Shown here: positions 26,189-34,473 of the stretch, piece after piece
Layout of the letters: every line of letters begins with the position of its first letter
How positions within the stretch are numbered: the stretch's first letter is position 1
Source of the DNA: Pseudomonas sp. S09G 359
GTDB taxonomy: Bacteria > Pseudomonadota > Gammaproteobacteria > Pseudomonadales > Pseudomonadaceae
NCBI RefSeq assembly: GCF_002843605.1
Contig: NZ_CP025263.1
Span: forward strand, 142,501 to 206,500
Direction of reading: 5' to 3'
Length of the DNA: 64,000 nt
Position numbers and translations under genes: made by a program
Notes under the pieces: generated by a model
Told to the model about the DNA's origin: nothing
What the model saw: only the letters and a program-made list of their open reading frames with translations
Databases searched by the model: none

Positions 26189-28350
26189 CAGTAGTACTGC
26201 AGGGATTTGCCCCACTGGGTGTCGGCAAAACCACTTTTGAGCTGGCGGAACCAGGCTTTGCGCACGGCGGGTTCGACGTCCTGGCCACCGCAGCTGTTGT
26301 AGCCGGCGGGCGCGTAGCAGTTGATCGCGCGGAACAGGGCATAGGCCTTGTCGTTCTTCGGCGCCTTGGCGTTGGCGATCACCTGTTTGTAGCCGTCGAG
26401 GCGCGAGAAGGTTTCACCCTTGAAGCCGGATGCGGTGCTGCCCAGGCTGCCGGCGGCGCGGGCTTGCTCCAAGGGCATGCCGTCCAGGTTGTTGCGCAGG
26501 ATGAACTCGCCGAAGCAGTTCAGGCCTTGCGGGTTTTTTGCGTCGTTCTGCAAGGTCGCGGCGGTTTGCCCGATGCTCGGGCAGGCGTAGCCGGATTCGG
26601 CTTTGTCGCCGTTCCACTGGAACAGTTTCAAGGCCTGGCCGCCGCTGTAGACGTAGCCCAGGCTGGTGCCCAGTTTGTCCTCAGGGGCTGTGGCGGGCAG
26701 TTGCTTGAAGTCGTCGGCGAAGGTAGCGAACTGGCTGCGCAGCAAGTCTTTATAGAGCAGCACGAATTGCGCGGTCTGGCGCTCCAGTGGGTCGCTGGCC
26801 TGGGCGATCTGCTGGCGCAGCAACTCAGGCCCGGCGACGTTGCGCAGCAGGATGTAGCGCACCTGCTTGGCGTTGATCGGCGAGTCGGCGGCGAATACCT
26901 TGGCCAACTGGCCGCTGCGTTCGTAGTTCATCGCCAGCGCCAGCTCAAGCTGGTCGCGTTGCAGCGGTTGTTTGGCGAGTGGCAGCAGTTGCAGCCACAG
27001 CGCTTCGGCGCCCTTCCAGTCTTGCTTGGCTTCCAGGGCCAGGGCGCGCAGGGTCTGCTGGCTGAAGGCGAAGTAATCCAGGCTCGACGGCACAGCCTCG
27101 GGCAGGTGCTTCAAGGCGGCGTCGGGTTGGTGCTCGACGTACAGGGCGAACGCCGCTTGCAGGTAGTCGAACAGGGCCGGGTCGTTGGCAAACACGCTTT
27201 TCTGTGCATCGAGGTCGGCGCGGGTCAGGCTGGGTGGGGTGTGGGCGCGCATCGACATCAAGTCGGTGACGAGCTGGATCATCGGGGTTGTGATGGTGCC
27301 GCGATAGATCATCAACAGCTTGAGGTCAGCCTCTTCCACCAGCTCATCCAGGCTCACGTTGCGTTCGGCGTCGGTGGCTTGCGCCAGTTGCCAGGCGTAA
27401 GCCTCGGCGAGTTTGTCGGCGTCGTCGGCCAACCAATACACCCGGCGCAGCAGCCCGCGCGCGGAGGCGGCGTACTCGCCCTGTGGATAAGTTTTCAGGT
27501 AGTTGAGAAAACCCTGTTCGGCGGCGCCCAGGGCGGCCTTGTCCACATGCTCGAGTTGCGGCATGTCGTATTGGTCGAACGCTTCGGCCTGCGCCTGGTT
27601 GAGTGACGTGCGCGCGGCCATGTACAGAGCGGTTTCCTTCAGCCAAGGCAACTCGCTGCTGCTGGCGGCGGCAAAACCGCGCTCGGCTTCACTGAAGCGA
27701 CCGCTGTAGAAGTCGGCGGCCGCTTGCAGGTAGGTGCGCAGCAGGCGGCCGTTGGAGGAGTCGATCGGCTCGGCGACGACCTGGCCATCCGAGCTGCAGG
27801 TGGTGAGCAACTGCAGCCGCGCCTTGACCAGTTCATCGCGCTCGGCGGCGGGCACGTCGGCCTTGATGACCTGGCTGATAAACGCGGTGGCGCTGTCGTC
27901 GTTGTTGCTGCGGCAGCGGCTGCCTTCTCCGCTGAGGAACGCGTCACCGGCGGGCTCGGCGGAGTCACGCTGGATACCCAGGGGTTTGAGCAGGGTGTCG
28001 AGTTCGGCGGTACGCGAGTTGTCCGGCTGGTTGTCGGGCTCTGCGTTTGTCGCGGGCACAGGCGTCAGGCGATACACCGGAAATGGCACAGGGCCAAACC
28101 CTTGGGCCAGGTCGTCTTCGCTCAAGGCATTGGGCGTCAGGGCCGCAACCTTTTTGTCGGCCAGCAACAGGCGCAGGTTTACGCGACTGTCGTTACCTGG
28201 GCTGAGGAAGGGCTGGTTGCTGCAGGCGTCGAGGCTGTCACGCGAGACCCGCCAGTCGGGGTAGCACGTATCGTCGGAGCTGGCCTGGGCCTGTAGGGAA
28301 AATCCGGTGAGCAGTGCCAGTGCCAGAGGTGACAGAAAACCGATGCGCAT
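26185..28350 (-). CDS. Large exported helical-repeat (TPR-like) protein of unknown function
   Basis: A 721-residue protein with a signal peptide ending LQAQASSDD. After a cysteine-containing N-terminal region (TCYPDW, DACSNQPF), most of the chain is amphipathic helix pairs typical of TPR-like solenoids (for example AADFYSGRFSEAERGFAAAS, LKTYPQGEYAASARGLLRRV). The last 120 residues contain NCFGEFILRNN and INCYAPAGYNSCGG. It is coupled to the DUF3142 gene, and together they face the divergent glycosyltransferase. I do not know an experimentally defined homologue; an envelope role is inferred. Confidence 0.8.
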   Translation of the reverse strand: MRIGFLSPLALALLTGFSLQAQASSDDTCYPDWRVSRDSLDACSNQPFLSPGNDSRVNLRLLLADKKVAALTPNALSEDDLAQGFGPVPFPVYRLTPVPATNAEPDNQPDNSRTAELDTLLKPLGIQRDSAEPAGDAFLSGEGSRCRSNNDDSATAFISQVIKADVPAAERDELVKARLQLLTTCSSDGQVVAEPIDSSNGRLLRTYLQAAADFYSGRFSEAERGFAAASSSELPWLKETALYMAARTSLNQAQAEAFDQYDMPQLEHVDKAALGAAEQGFLNYLKTYPQGEYAASARGLLRRVYWLADDADKLAEAYAWQLAQATDAERNVSLDELVEEADLKLLMIYRGTITTPMIQLVTDLMSMRAHTPPSLTRADLDAQKSVFANDPALFDYLQAAFALYVEHQPDAALKHLPEAVPSSLDYFAFSQQTLRALALEAKQDWKGAEALWLQLLPLAKQPLQRDQLELALAMNYERSGQLAKVFAADSPINAKQVRYILLRNVAGPELLRQQIAQASDPLERQTAQFVLLYKDLLRSQFATFADDFKQLPATAPEDKLGTSLGYVYSGGQALKLFQWNGDKAESGYACPSIGQTAATLQNDAKNPQGLNCFGEFILRNNLDGMPLEQARAAGSLGSTASGFKGETFSRLDGYKQVIANAKAPKNDKAYALFRAINCYAPAGYNSCGGQDVEPAVRKAWFRQLKSGFADTQWGKSLQYYW

Positions 28351-28529
28351 GACGTGTCCTTGATCCTGAGTCCTTGGAGGGGCGCAATAATAGCTTGTTC
28401 CTGCTGGCGCTTAGGTGAAGCCCTACACAAAATGCTGATTTGTCCGATTCCAGAAGCGAGTCACAGGCTTTTGTCCTAGAGTGGCGGTGTTTGCACTGAG
28501 GCAGTCAGGGCAGTGGCAGGGGAATCGAA

Positions 28530-30116
28530 GTGCGACGGTCTGTGGTAGAGCAAAACGAAAAGGTCGAGGCGTTACCCGCCTTCAATCGCCTCACGTGGGA
28601 GGGCACCGGCTGGATCAGCCGCCTGTGGTGGGTGCCGATCCTAGCCTTGGCCATGGCCCTGCGTTTTTACCACCTGACCTCGGCGGCGATCTGGGGTGAC
28701 GAAGGTTCCAGCCTGCTGCTCAGCGAATACGCCGCGACTGACCTGTGGTTTCACGCCGCCCATGATGTACACCCGCCGCTGTATTTCTTCATGCTGCGCG
28801 GCTGGATCGAACTGTTCGGCGACGGCATCTTGTCGATACGCGGCATGAGTGCCTTGCCAGGTGTTGTCGCTGTGGGCCTGGGCATCTGGCTTACGCGGCA
28901 GCTGTCCACCCGGCGCGCAGCCATACTGGCTGGGGTGTTGCTGGCGTTGCTGCCCACGGCGGTGCGCTACAGCCAGGAAGTACGCATGTACTCGCTGCTG
29001 GCCGTGTGGCTGATGGCCGCCACGCTGGCGCTGGTGTACTGGGTGCGTCAGCCCGAGCGCACGCGTTACCTGGCGGTTTATGTGCTACTGATGAGTGCCG
29101 GGTTCTACACCCATTACTTCACCGCGCTGTGCGTGCTGGTGCATTGGGCGTATCTGGGGCTGTTGAGTACGTCCCGCGCCCCCGGCCCACGGTTGATCAC
29201 GCGCCCGGCATGGTGGGTGGCGAATGCCGTGATCGTGCTGTTGTACGTGCCGTGGCTGCCGAACCTGCTGGACCTGGTGCAACATGTCGATCAGCTTAAG
29301 GTAGGCGGCGATATCGGCTGGGAGGAGCCGGTCAACCTGCTGTCGTTGCCGTCGATGATCTGGCAGTTCGTATTGCAGGATGAAGGCGTTGGTTTCTGGC
29401 CGCCGCTGTTCTGGTTGTTTCCCCTGTTACTGGTTGCGGTGGTCGTGGTGACCGCCTGGCGCGATCGCGAGCGCTATCGACCGGCCAGCCTGCTGGCGCT
29501 GTTTTTTTTGCTGCCGCTGTTGCTGGTCTATGGTGTGTCGTTTATTTCCCCGGTGTTTATCGAGCGTTACCTCACGGTTTACGCCTTGGCCTTGCCGATC
29601 CTCCTGGCACTGGCCATCGACCGCTTGTCATGGTTGGGCGCGGCGTTGTTCGTGCTCTTTGTGGGCGTTGAGCTGGTAGGGCTGAAGAATAATTTCGGGG
29701 TGGATGAGCACGACCAATTCAACGTGCCGGTGGAGTTCGTCAATCGCAATTACCAGGAAGACGACCGCATCGTCCTCAGCGACATGATGTGGTACCTCAG
29801 CTACGTGTATTACGACCAAACCGACGCCCAGTTGCAGCTCTACACGCCGCCCAAGCCCGATGGCACGCCAACCCGGCCGAATGCCTACGGCTTCGGCACG
29901 CTGGTGGACCAGGATGGCGGGCGTATCTACCTCGACCATCTGTCGGCGTTGCCCGCCGACACCCGCCGTGTATGGCTGATCAGCAGCAACGAAGCGCCGG
30001 ACGACTTCGCCCCGCTGCCCGAGGGCTGGCGTGAACTCAGTCGCCAGGACGGCGGCGGTGCACGGGCGCGGTTGTTTGTGTTGTGCAACGTCCCGCAACC
30101 CCAAGGCTGCCGCTAG
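28530..30116 (+). CDS. Glycosyltransferase family 39-type (ArnT/PMT-like) membrane protein
   Basis: A 528-residue polytopic membrane glycosyltransferase of the GT-C fold, using a lipid-linked sugar donor. It has about ten membrane segments, the first-loop acid motif typical of the group (AIWGDEGSSLLL, with D and E near residue 57), HDVHPPLYFFMLRGW, and a C-terminal soluble part (NVPVEFVNRNYQEDDRIVLS). The start is GTG 28530 after GGGGAA. It diverges from the exported repeat protein across about 180 bases. The acceptor is not known. Confidence 0.86.
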   Translation: MRRSVVEQNEKVEALPAFNRLTWEGTGWISRLWWVPILALAMALRFYHLTSAAIWGDEGSSLLLSEYAATDLWFHAAHDVHPPLYFFMLRGWIELFGDGILSIRGMSALPGVVAVGLGIWLTRQLSTRRAAILAGVLLALLPTAVRYSQEVRMYSLLAVWLMAATLALVYWVRQPERTRYLAVYVLLMSAGFYTHYFTALCVLVHWAYLGLLSTSRAPGPRLITRPAWWVANAVIVLLYVPWLPNLLDLVQHVDQLKVGGDIGWEEPVNLLSLPSMIWQFVLQDEGVGFWPPLFWLFPLLLVAVVVVTAWRDRERYRPASLLALFFLLPLLLVYGVSFISPVFIERYLTVYALALPILLALAIDRLSWLGAALFVLFVGVELVGLKNNFGVDEHDQFNVPVEFVNRNYQEDDRIVLSDMMWYLSYVYYDQTDAQLQLYTPPKPDGTPTRPNAYGFGTLVDQDGGRIYLDHLSALPADTRRVWLISSNEAPDDFAPLPEGWRELSRQDGGGARARLFVLCNVPQPQGCR

Positions 30117-30149
30117 ACTCGCTTAAACCTTTGCCATCAGGAGCTCACC

Positions 30150-30395
30150 ATGGAATCGCCCGTACACAGCCTGCCATCACTGTTCAAACAGCTTGGTCTG
30201 CCGGACGACCCGGTCAGCATTGAACAGTTCGTGGCCGCTCATTCGCCGCTCAAGCCGGAGTTGAAATTGGCCGATGCGTTTTTCTGGACGGCCAGCCAGC
30301 GCGCATTTTTGCGCGAGGAGATTCTGGAAGATGCGGATTGGGCTGAGGTGGTGGATGAGTTGAACCTGATGTTGCGGGGTGGGCGCGGGGTGTAA
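30150..30395 (+). CDS. DUF2789 family small protein
   Basis: An 81-residue cytoplasmic protein beginning MESPVHSLPSLFKQLGLPDD and carrying the family segment FFWTASQRAFLREEILEDADW. DUF2789 proteins are common in pseudomonads and have no known function. A good ribosome site (AGGAGCTC) precedes the ATG. It is 33 bases after the glycosyltransferase and may be read with it. Confidence 0.85.
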   Translation: MESPVHSLPSLFKQLGLPDDPVSIEQFVAAHSPLKPELKLADAFFWTASQRAFLREEILEDADWAEVVDELNLMLRGGRGV

Positions 30396-30493
30396 AAAAC
30401 TTAGCCAAAACATTAAAACTTGAAAAAAACGGGTGAGGGTTGAAAAAAAACTGGGCTTTAATCGCGTAAGTGAATTTTTTCTGAGGCTGCGCG

Positions 30494-30715
30494 ATGTCTT
30501 TGGTTGGCTATGCCTATCTTCATCGATCCCTAGGATTGAAAGCTATTGGTAGTGATCTGTCGAAGCTCGTGATGATGTGCCTGGATAACGAAGGCAAGGT
30601 GTCGAAGCACCGGCGCAAGCAGTTTCAGTACAGTGTGCCGGAGCAGGTGCTTGAGTTTATTGAGGAGGAGGTGGGGAGGGTTGTGCGCGAGGTTGGAAAA
30701 CTTCCTATCGACTAA
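30494..30715 (+). CDS. Small protein of unknown function, possibly a gene remnant
   Basis: A 73-residue frame (MSLVGYAYLHRSLGLKAIGS to REVGKLPID) behind GAGGCTGCGCG. I do not recognise it. It begins like the N-terminus of a larger protein and ends abruptly, and the DNA around it, with A runs at 30397-30455, is more AT-rich than the neighbours. This fits a truncated acquired gene, but an intact small gene cannot be excluded. Confidence 0.45.
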   Translation: MSLVGYAYLHRSLGLKAIGSDLSKLVMMCLDNEGKVSKHRRKQFQYSVPEQVLEFIEEEVGRVVREVGKLPID

Positions 30716-30803
30716 ACGGAGGTGGACGACAGTGGCCAGCGTGGAGAGCTCTGCTTTACTTCCCCTAACCCCCCACCACCTATCCGCAAAATTGTTTCAA
30801 AAC

Positions 30804-30851
30804 TTGACGCATTTGGATCCATCCACCATATTGATAGTTAGCAAACTAACT
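30804..30851 (+). promoter_or_regulatory. Sigma-70 promoter with overlapping MarR operator for the efflux operon
   Basis: A -35 TTGACG (30804-30809) and a -10 CATATT (30827-30832) are separated by exactly 17 bases. Immediately after the -10 lies a perfect inverted repeat AGTTAGCAAACTAACT (30836-30851, 6-bp arms, 4-base centre). The operator covers the expected transcription start, ideal for repression by the MarR protein whose GTG is 16 bases downstream. Confidence 0.75.
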
Positions 30852-30867
30852 GTATGCGAACTATCCA

Positions 30868-31305
30868 GTGTCCCAGACTCTCGAACAACTCCAGATGAAC
30901 CTCAGCAGCAGCATGGTGGTGGGCGCCCGTAACTGGCGCAAAATCTGCCAGACCACGCTGGTGAGCTATGGTATTTCCGAAGCCTGCGCCGTGCCGTTGT
31001 TGATGATCGGCCGTTTGGGCGATGGTGTGCATCAGGTCAAAGTGGCTCAGGCGTCGGGGATGGAAAGCCCGTCGTTGGTGCGCTTGCTCGACCGGCTGTG
31101 CAATGACGGCTATGTATGCCGCACCGAAGACGTCCACGACCGCCGCGCCAAGGCCTTGAGCCTCACCGAGCGTGGTCGCGACTTGGTGCAGGCGGTGGAG
31201 GGGCAACTGGTGCGCCTGCGTAAGGAAGTGCTGGCAGACATTGCGCCCACCGATATGGAAGCGGCGCTGCGTGTGCTGCGCGCTTTTGAGGCGGCGACGC
31301 TTTGA
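30868..31305 (+). CDS. MarR family transcriptional repressor
   Basis: A 145-residue winged-helix regulator, first gene of a pump operon. It shows the MarR recognition helix and wing (VKVAQASGMESPSLVRLLDR, then EDVHDRRAKALSLTERGRDL). Start is GTG 30868; an in-frame ATG at 30895 is a weaker alternative. The inverted repeat just upstream is its probable operator, giving autoregulation and ligand-induced pump expression. Its stop overlaps the start of the next gene. Confidence 0.92.
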   Translation: MSQTLEQLQMNLSSSMVVGARNWRKICQTTLVSYGISEACAVPLLMIGRLGDGVHQVKVAQASGMESPSLVRLLDRLCNDGYVCRTEDVHDRRAKALSLTERGRDLVQAVEGQLVRLRKEVLADIAPTDMEAALRVLRAFEAATL

Positions 31306-33380
31306 ACGGATTTTTTACCGGCATGCCGCCGGCCCGTGACTGGTTTTACGGCGTGCGTACCTTCGCCGCCTCGATGATCGCCTTGTACATCGCCATGCTG
31401 ATGCAAATGCCGCGTCCTTACTGGGCGATGGCCACGGTGTATATCGTCTCCAGCCCGTTCGTGGGCCCCACCAGTTCCAAGGCCCTGTACCGCGCCGTCG
31501 GCACCTTGATGGGCGCGGCGGCGGCGGTGTTTTTTGTGCCGATGTTCGTGCAGTCGCCGTACATCCTGGTGGTGGTGATCGCGCTGTGGACGGGTACCTT
31601 GCTGTTCCTCTCAATGCACCTGCGCACTGCCAACAACTACGCGCTGATGCTGGCCGGCTACACCTTGCCGCTGATCGCCTTGCCGGTGGTGGATAACCCC
31701 CTGGCGGTGTGGGATGTGGCCGAGGCGCGTACCGAAGAAATCTTCCTCGGCATCGCCGTGGCGGCGGTGGTGGGGGCGATGTTCTGGCCACGTCGGCTGA
31801 TGCCGGTGTTCGACGGCTCGGTGGCCAAGTGGTTTGCCGATGCGCAGGTCTATAGCGAGCGCTTTTTGACCCGCAATGTCGAGCCTGAAGAGGTCAGCAC
31901 ATTACGCGGCGGCATGGTTGCCACCTTCAACACCCTGGAACTGATGATCGGCCAATTGCCCCACGAAGGCGCGCGGCCACAGACGGTGCGCAACACCAAG
32001 GAATTGCGCGGGCGCATGATCCACCTGCTGCCGGTGATCGATGCGCTGGACGACGCGGCCTATGCCATCGAACACCGTGCCCCGGAGTTTCTCGAGCGGT
32101 TCACGCCGTTGCTGGAAGAAGCCTGCGCGTGGCTGGAAAGCACCACCGAAGAGGCGCCCGTCGAACGCTGGCGCGTGCTGCGTGACAAGATCGACGCCGC
32201 CCAACCTACCGGCGACGCGCTGGATGACCGCCACACCCTGTTGTTCTCCAACGCCCTGTACCGCCTGGGTGAATGGGTCGACCTGTGGCAAGACTGCCGC
32301 AGCCTGCAAGCGGCTATCCAGTGCGAAAGCCAGGACACCTGGCGCGCCGTCTACCGCCACTGGCGCCTGGGCCGGCTCACGCCGTTCCTCGACCGTGGCT
32401 TGATGTTCTACTCGGCGTTTTCCACCGTCTCCGCGATCATTGTCGCCTCGGTGCTGTGGATCCTGCTGGGCTGGACCGACGGCGGCAGCGCGGTGATCCT
32501 CGCAGCCGTGGCCTGCAGTTTTTTCGCGACCATGGACGACCCGGCGCCGCAGATCTACCGGTTCTTTTTCTGGACCGCCATGTCGGTGCTGTTCGCCAGC
32601 CTCTACCTGTTCCTGGTGCTGCCCAACCTGCACGATTTTCCGATGCTGGTGCTGGCGTTTGCCGTGCCGTTTATCTGCATCGGTACGCTCACGGTGCAGC
32701 CGCGTTTCTACCTGGGCATGCTGTTGACGCTGGTGAACACCTCGTCGTTCATCAGCATCCAGGGCGCCTATGACGCCGACTTTTTAAACTTCGCCAACGT
32801 CAACCTGGCCGGGCCCGTAGGGTTGCTGTTCGCCTTTGTGTGGACGTTGATCGCGCGGCCCTTCGGTGCCGAGTTGGCGGCCAAGCGCCTGACTCGTTTC
32901 AGCTGGCGCGACATCGTCGGCCTCACCGAACCTGCGACCCTGGCCGAGCACCGGCACATGGCCGCACAAATGCTCGACCGCCTGATGCAGCACCTGCCGC
33001 GCCTGGCCCTCACCGGCCAGGACACCGGCATCGCCCTGCGCGATTTGCGCGTGGCGCTGAACCTGCTCGACCTACTGGCCTACTCGCCACGCATCGTCGG
33101 CGTGCCACGGGTGCTGCTGAACCAGGTGGTGGAAGGCGTGGGCGGTTACTTCAAGGCCTGCCTCAAGGCGGGTGAACGCTTGCCCGCGCCGAGCGGTCTG
33201 CTGATGACCCTCGACCGCACGCGCCGCGCCCTCAACGGCCAGGGCCTGCAGGATGCAGACGACACCCGCGTGCACTTGCTGCACGCCTTGGCCGGTTTGC
33301 GCCTGGCGCTGTTGCCCGGCGTGGAATTTATTGGCGGCACCGGGATGGAAGCGCCGCTGCCTGATGGAGCGCCTTTATGA
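31302..33380 (+). CDS. FUSC family inner-membrane transporter (AaeB-like)
   Basis: A 692-residue protein with two blocks of membrane segments (about 15-165 and 365-510) and soluble domains after each, the usual FUSC/aromatic acid exporter plan. Motif-like parts include MPRPYWAMATVYIVSSPFVG and WTDGGSAVILAAVACSFFA. The TTG at 31302 overlaps the marR stop and is my choice because of coupling; ATG 31323 would remove seven residues. With DUF1656, HlyD and NodT partners it forms an AaeAB-type efflux system, probably for aromatic acids or similar anions. Confidence 0.9.
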   Translation: MNGFFTGMPPARDWFYGVRTFAASMIALYIAMLMQMPRPYWAMATVYIVSSPFVGPTSSKALYRAVGTLMGAAAAVFFVPMFVQSPYILVVVIALWTGTLLFLSMHLRTANNYALMLAGYTLPLIALPVVDNPLAVWDVAEARTEEIFLGIAVAAVVGAMFWPRRLMPVFDGSVAKWFADAQVYSERFLTRNVEPEEVSTLRGGMVATFNTLELMIGQLPHEGARPQTVRNTKELRGRMIHLLPVIDALDDAAYAIEHRAPEFLERFTPLLEEACAWLESTTEEAPVERWRVLRDKIDAAQPTGDALDDRHTLLFSNALYRLGEWVDLWQDCRSLQAAIQCESQDTWRAVYRHWRLGRLTPFLDRGLMFYSAFSTVSAIIVASVLWILLGWTDGGSAVILAAVACSFFATMDDPAPQIYRFFFWTAMSVLFASLYLFLVLPNLHDFPMLVLAFAVPFICIGTLTVQPRFYLGMLLTLVNTSSFISIQGAYDADFLNFANVNLAGPVGLLFAFVWTLIARPFGAELAAKRLTRFSWRDIVGLTEPATLAEHRHMAAQMLDRLMQHLPRLALTGQDTGIALRDLRVALNLLDLLAYSPRIVGVPRVLLNQVVEGVGGYFKACLKAGERLPAPSGLLMTLDRTRRALNGQGLQDADDTRVHLLHALAGLRLALLPGVEFIGGTGMEAPLPDGAPL

Positions 33381-33586
33381 TCGGTGATCTGGATATCAGC
33401 GGGGTGTTCCTGCCCACGCTGCTGGTGCTGATGGGCATTACGTACGTGTTGTTCCTGGTGGTGCACGGGCTTTTGACCCGCCTCCACTTCTATCGCCTGG
33501 TCTGGCACCGGGCATTGTTCAATGTGGGGCTCTACGCGCTGTTGCTGGGCGCGGTGGACTCACTCAGTCGATACCTGATGACATGA
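33377..33586 (+). CDS. DUF1656 small membrane protein (AaeX-like)
   Basis: A 69-residue inner-membrane protein with two hydrophobic segments (VFLPTLLVLMGITYVLFLVV and NVGLYALLLGAVDSL) and the family start GDLDISGVFLP. It overlaps the genes on both sides by four bases, as is usual between FUSC and HlyD genes. Its exact role is unknown. Confidence 0.92.
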   Translation: MIGDLDISGVFLPTLLVLMGITYVLFLVVHGLLTRLHFYRLVWHRALFNVGLYALLLGAVDSLSRYLMT

Positions 33587-34473
33587 AAAAACCTTTTTTG
33601 ACCATCGGCCGTGTAGTCCTCACGTTGTTGATCGTGACGTTTGCGGTCGTCGTTGTGTGGCGCATGGTCATGTACTACATGTTTGCACCCTGGACCCGCG
33701 ACGGGCACATCCGTGCCGACATCGTGCAGATCGCCCCGGACGTGTCCGGGCTGATCCAGCAAGTGGACGTGCGCGACAACCAGTTGGTGACCAAGGGCCA
33801 GGTGCTGTTTGCCGTCGACCAGGACCGCTTCAAGCTGGCCCTGCGCCAAGCCCAGGCCGCCGTGGCCGACCGCCAGGAAACCCTGGCCCAGGCCAGCCGC
33901 GAGTACAAGCGCAACCGTGGCCTCGGCAACCTGGTGCCCAGCGAGCAGCTGGAAGAAAGCCAGTCCCGCGTAGCCCGCGCCCAATCGGCCCTGGCCGAGG
34001 CGCAGGTGACCGTGGACGCGGCGCAATTGAACCTGGACCGCTCGGTAATCCGCAGCCCGGTGGACGGCTACGTCAACGACCGCGCGCCGCGTAATCAAGA
34101 GTTCGTCACCGCCGGGCGCCCGGTGTTGTCGGTGGTGGACAGTAATTCCTTCCACATCGACGGCTACTTCGAGGAAACCAAGCTCGACGGTATTCACGTC
34201 GGTATGGCCGTGGACATCCGCGTGATCGGCGACAACGCGCGCCTGCGCGGCCACGTGGAGAGCATCGTCGCCGGCATCGAAGACCGCGACCGCAGCAGCG
34301 GCTCCAACCTGCTGCCCAACGTTAACCCGGCGTTCAGTTGGGTGCGCCTGGCCCAGCGGATCCCGGTGCGGATTGCCTTTGATGAGGTGCCGGCGGACTT
34401 TCGCATGATCGCCGGGCGCACGGCCACGGTGTCGATCATCGGCGATAAGGTCAAAGATGGAGACAAACCATGA
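33583..34473 (+). CDS. HlyD family adaptor (AaeA-like) of the FUSC pump
   Basis: A 296-residue periplasmic adaptor with an N-terminal anchor (VVLTLLIVTFAVVVVWRMVM), lipoyl halves (IVQIAPDVSGLIQQVDVRDN and SPVDGYVNDRAPRNQEFVT), and a short coiled coil between (about 80-150). It is shorter than the EmrA-like adaptor at 22863, as expected for AaeA. It is coupled to both neighbours by ATGA overlaps. Confidence 0.92.
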   Translation: MKKPFLTIGRVVLTLLIVTFAVVVVWRMVMYYMFAPWTRDGHIRADIVQIAPDVSGLIQQVDVRDNQLVTKGQVLFAVDQDRFKLALRQAQAAVADRQETLAQASREYKRNRGLGNLVPSEQLEESQSRVARAQSALAEAQVTVDAAQLNLDRSVIRSPVDGYVNDRAPRNQEFVTAGRPVLSVVDSNSFHIDGYFEETKLDGIHVGMAVDIRVIGDNARLRGHVESIVAGIEDRDRSSGSNLLPNVNPAFSWVRLAQRIPVRIAFDEVPADFRMIAGRTATVSIIGDKVKDGDKP

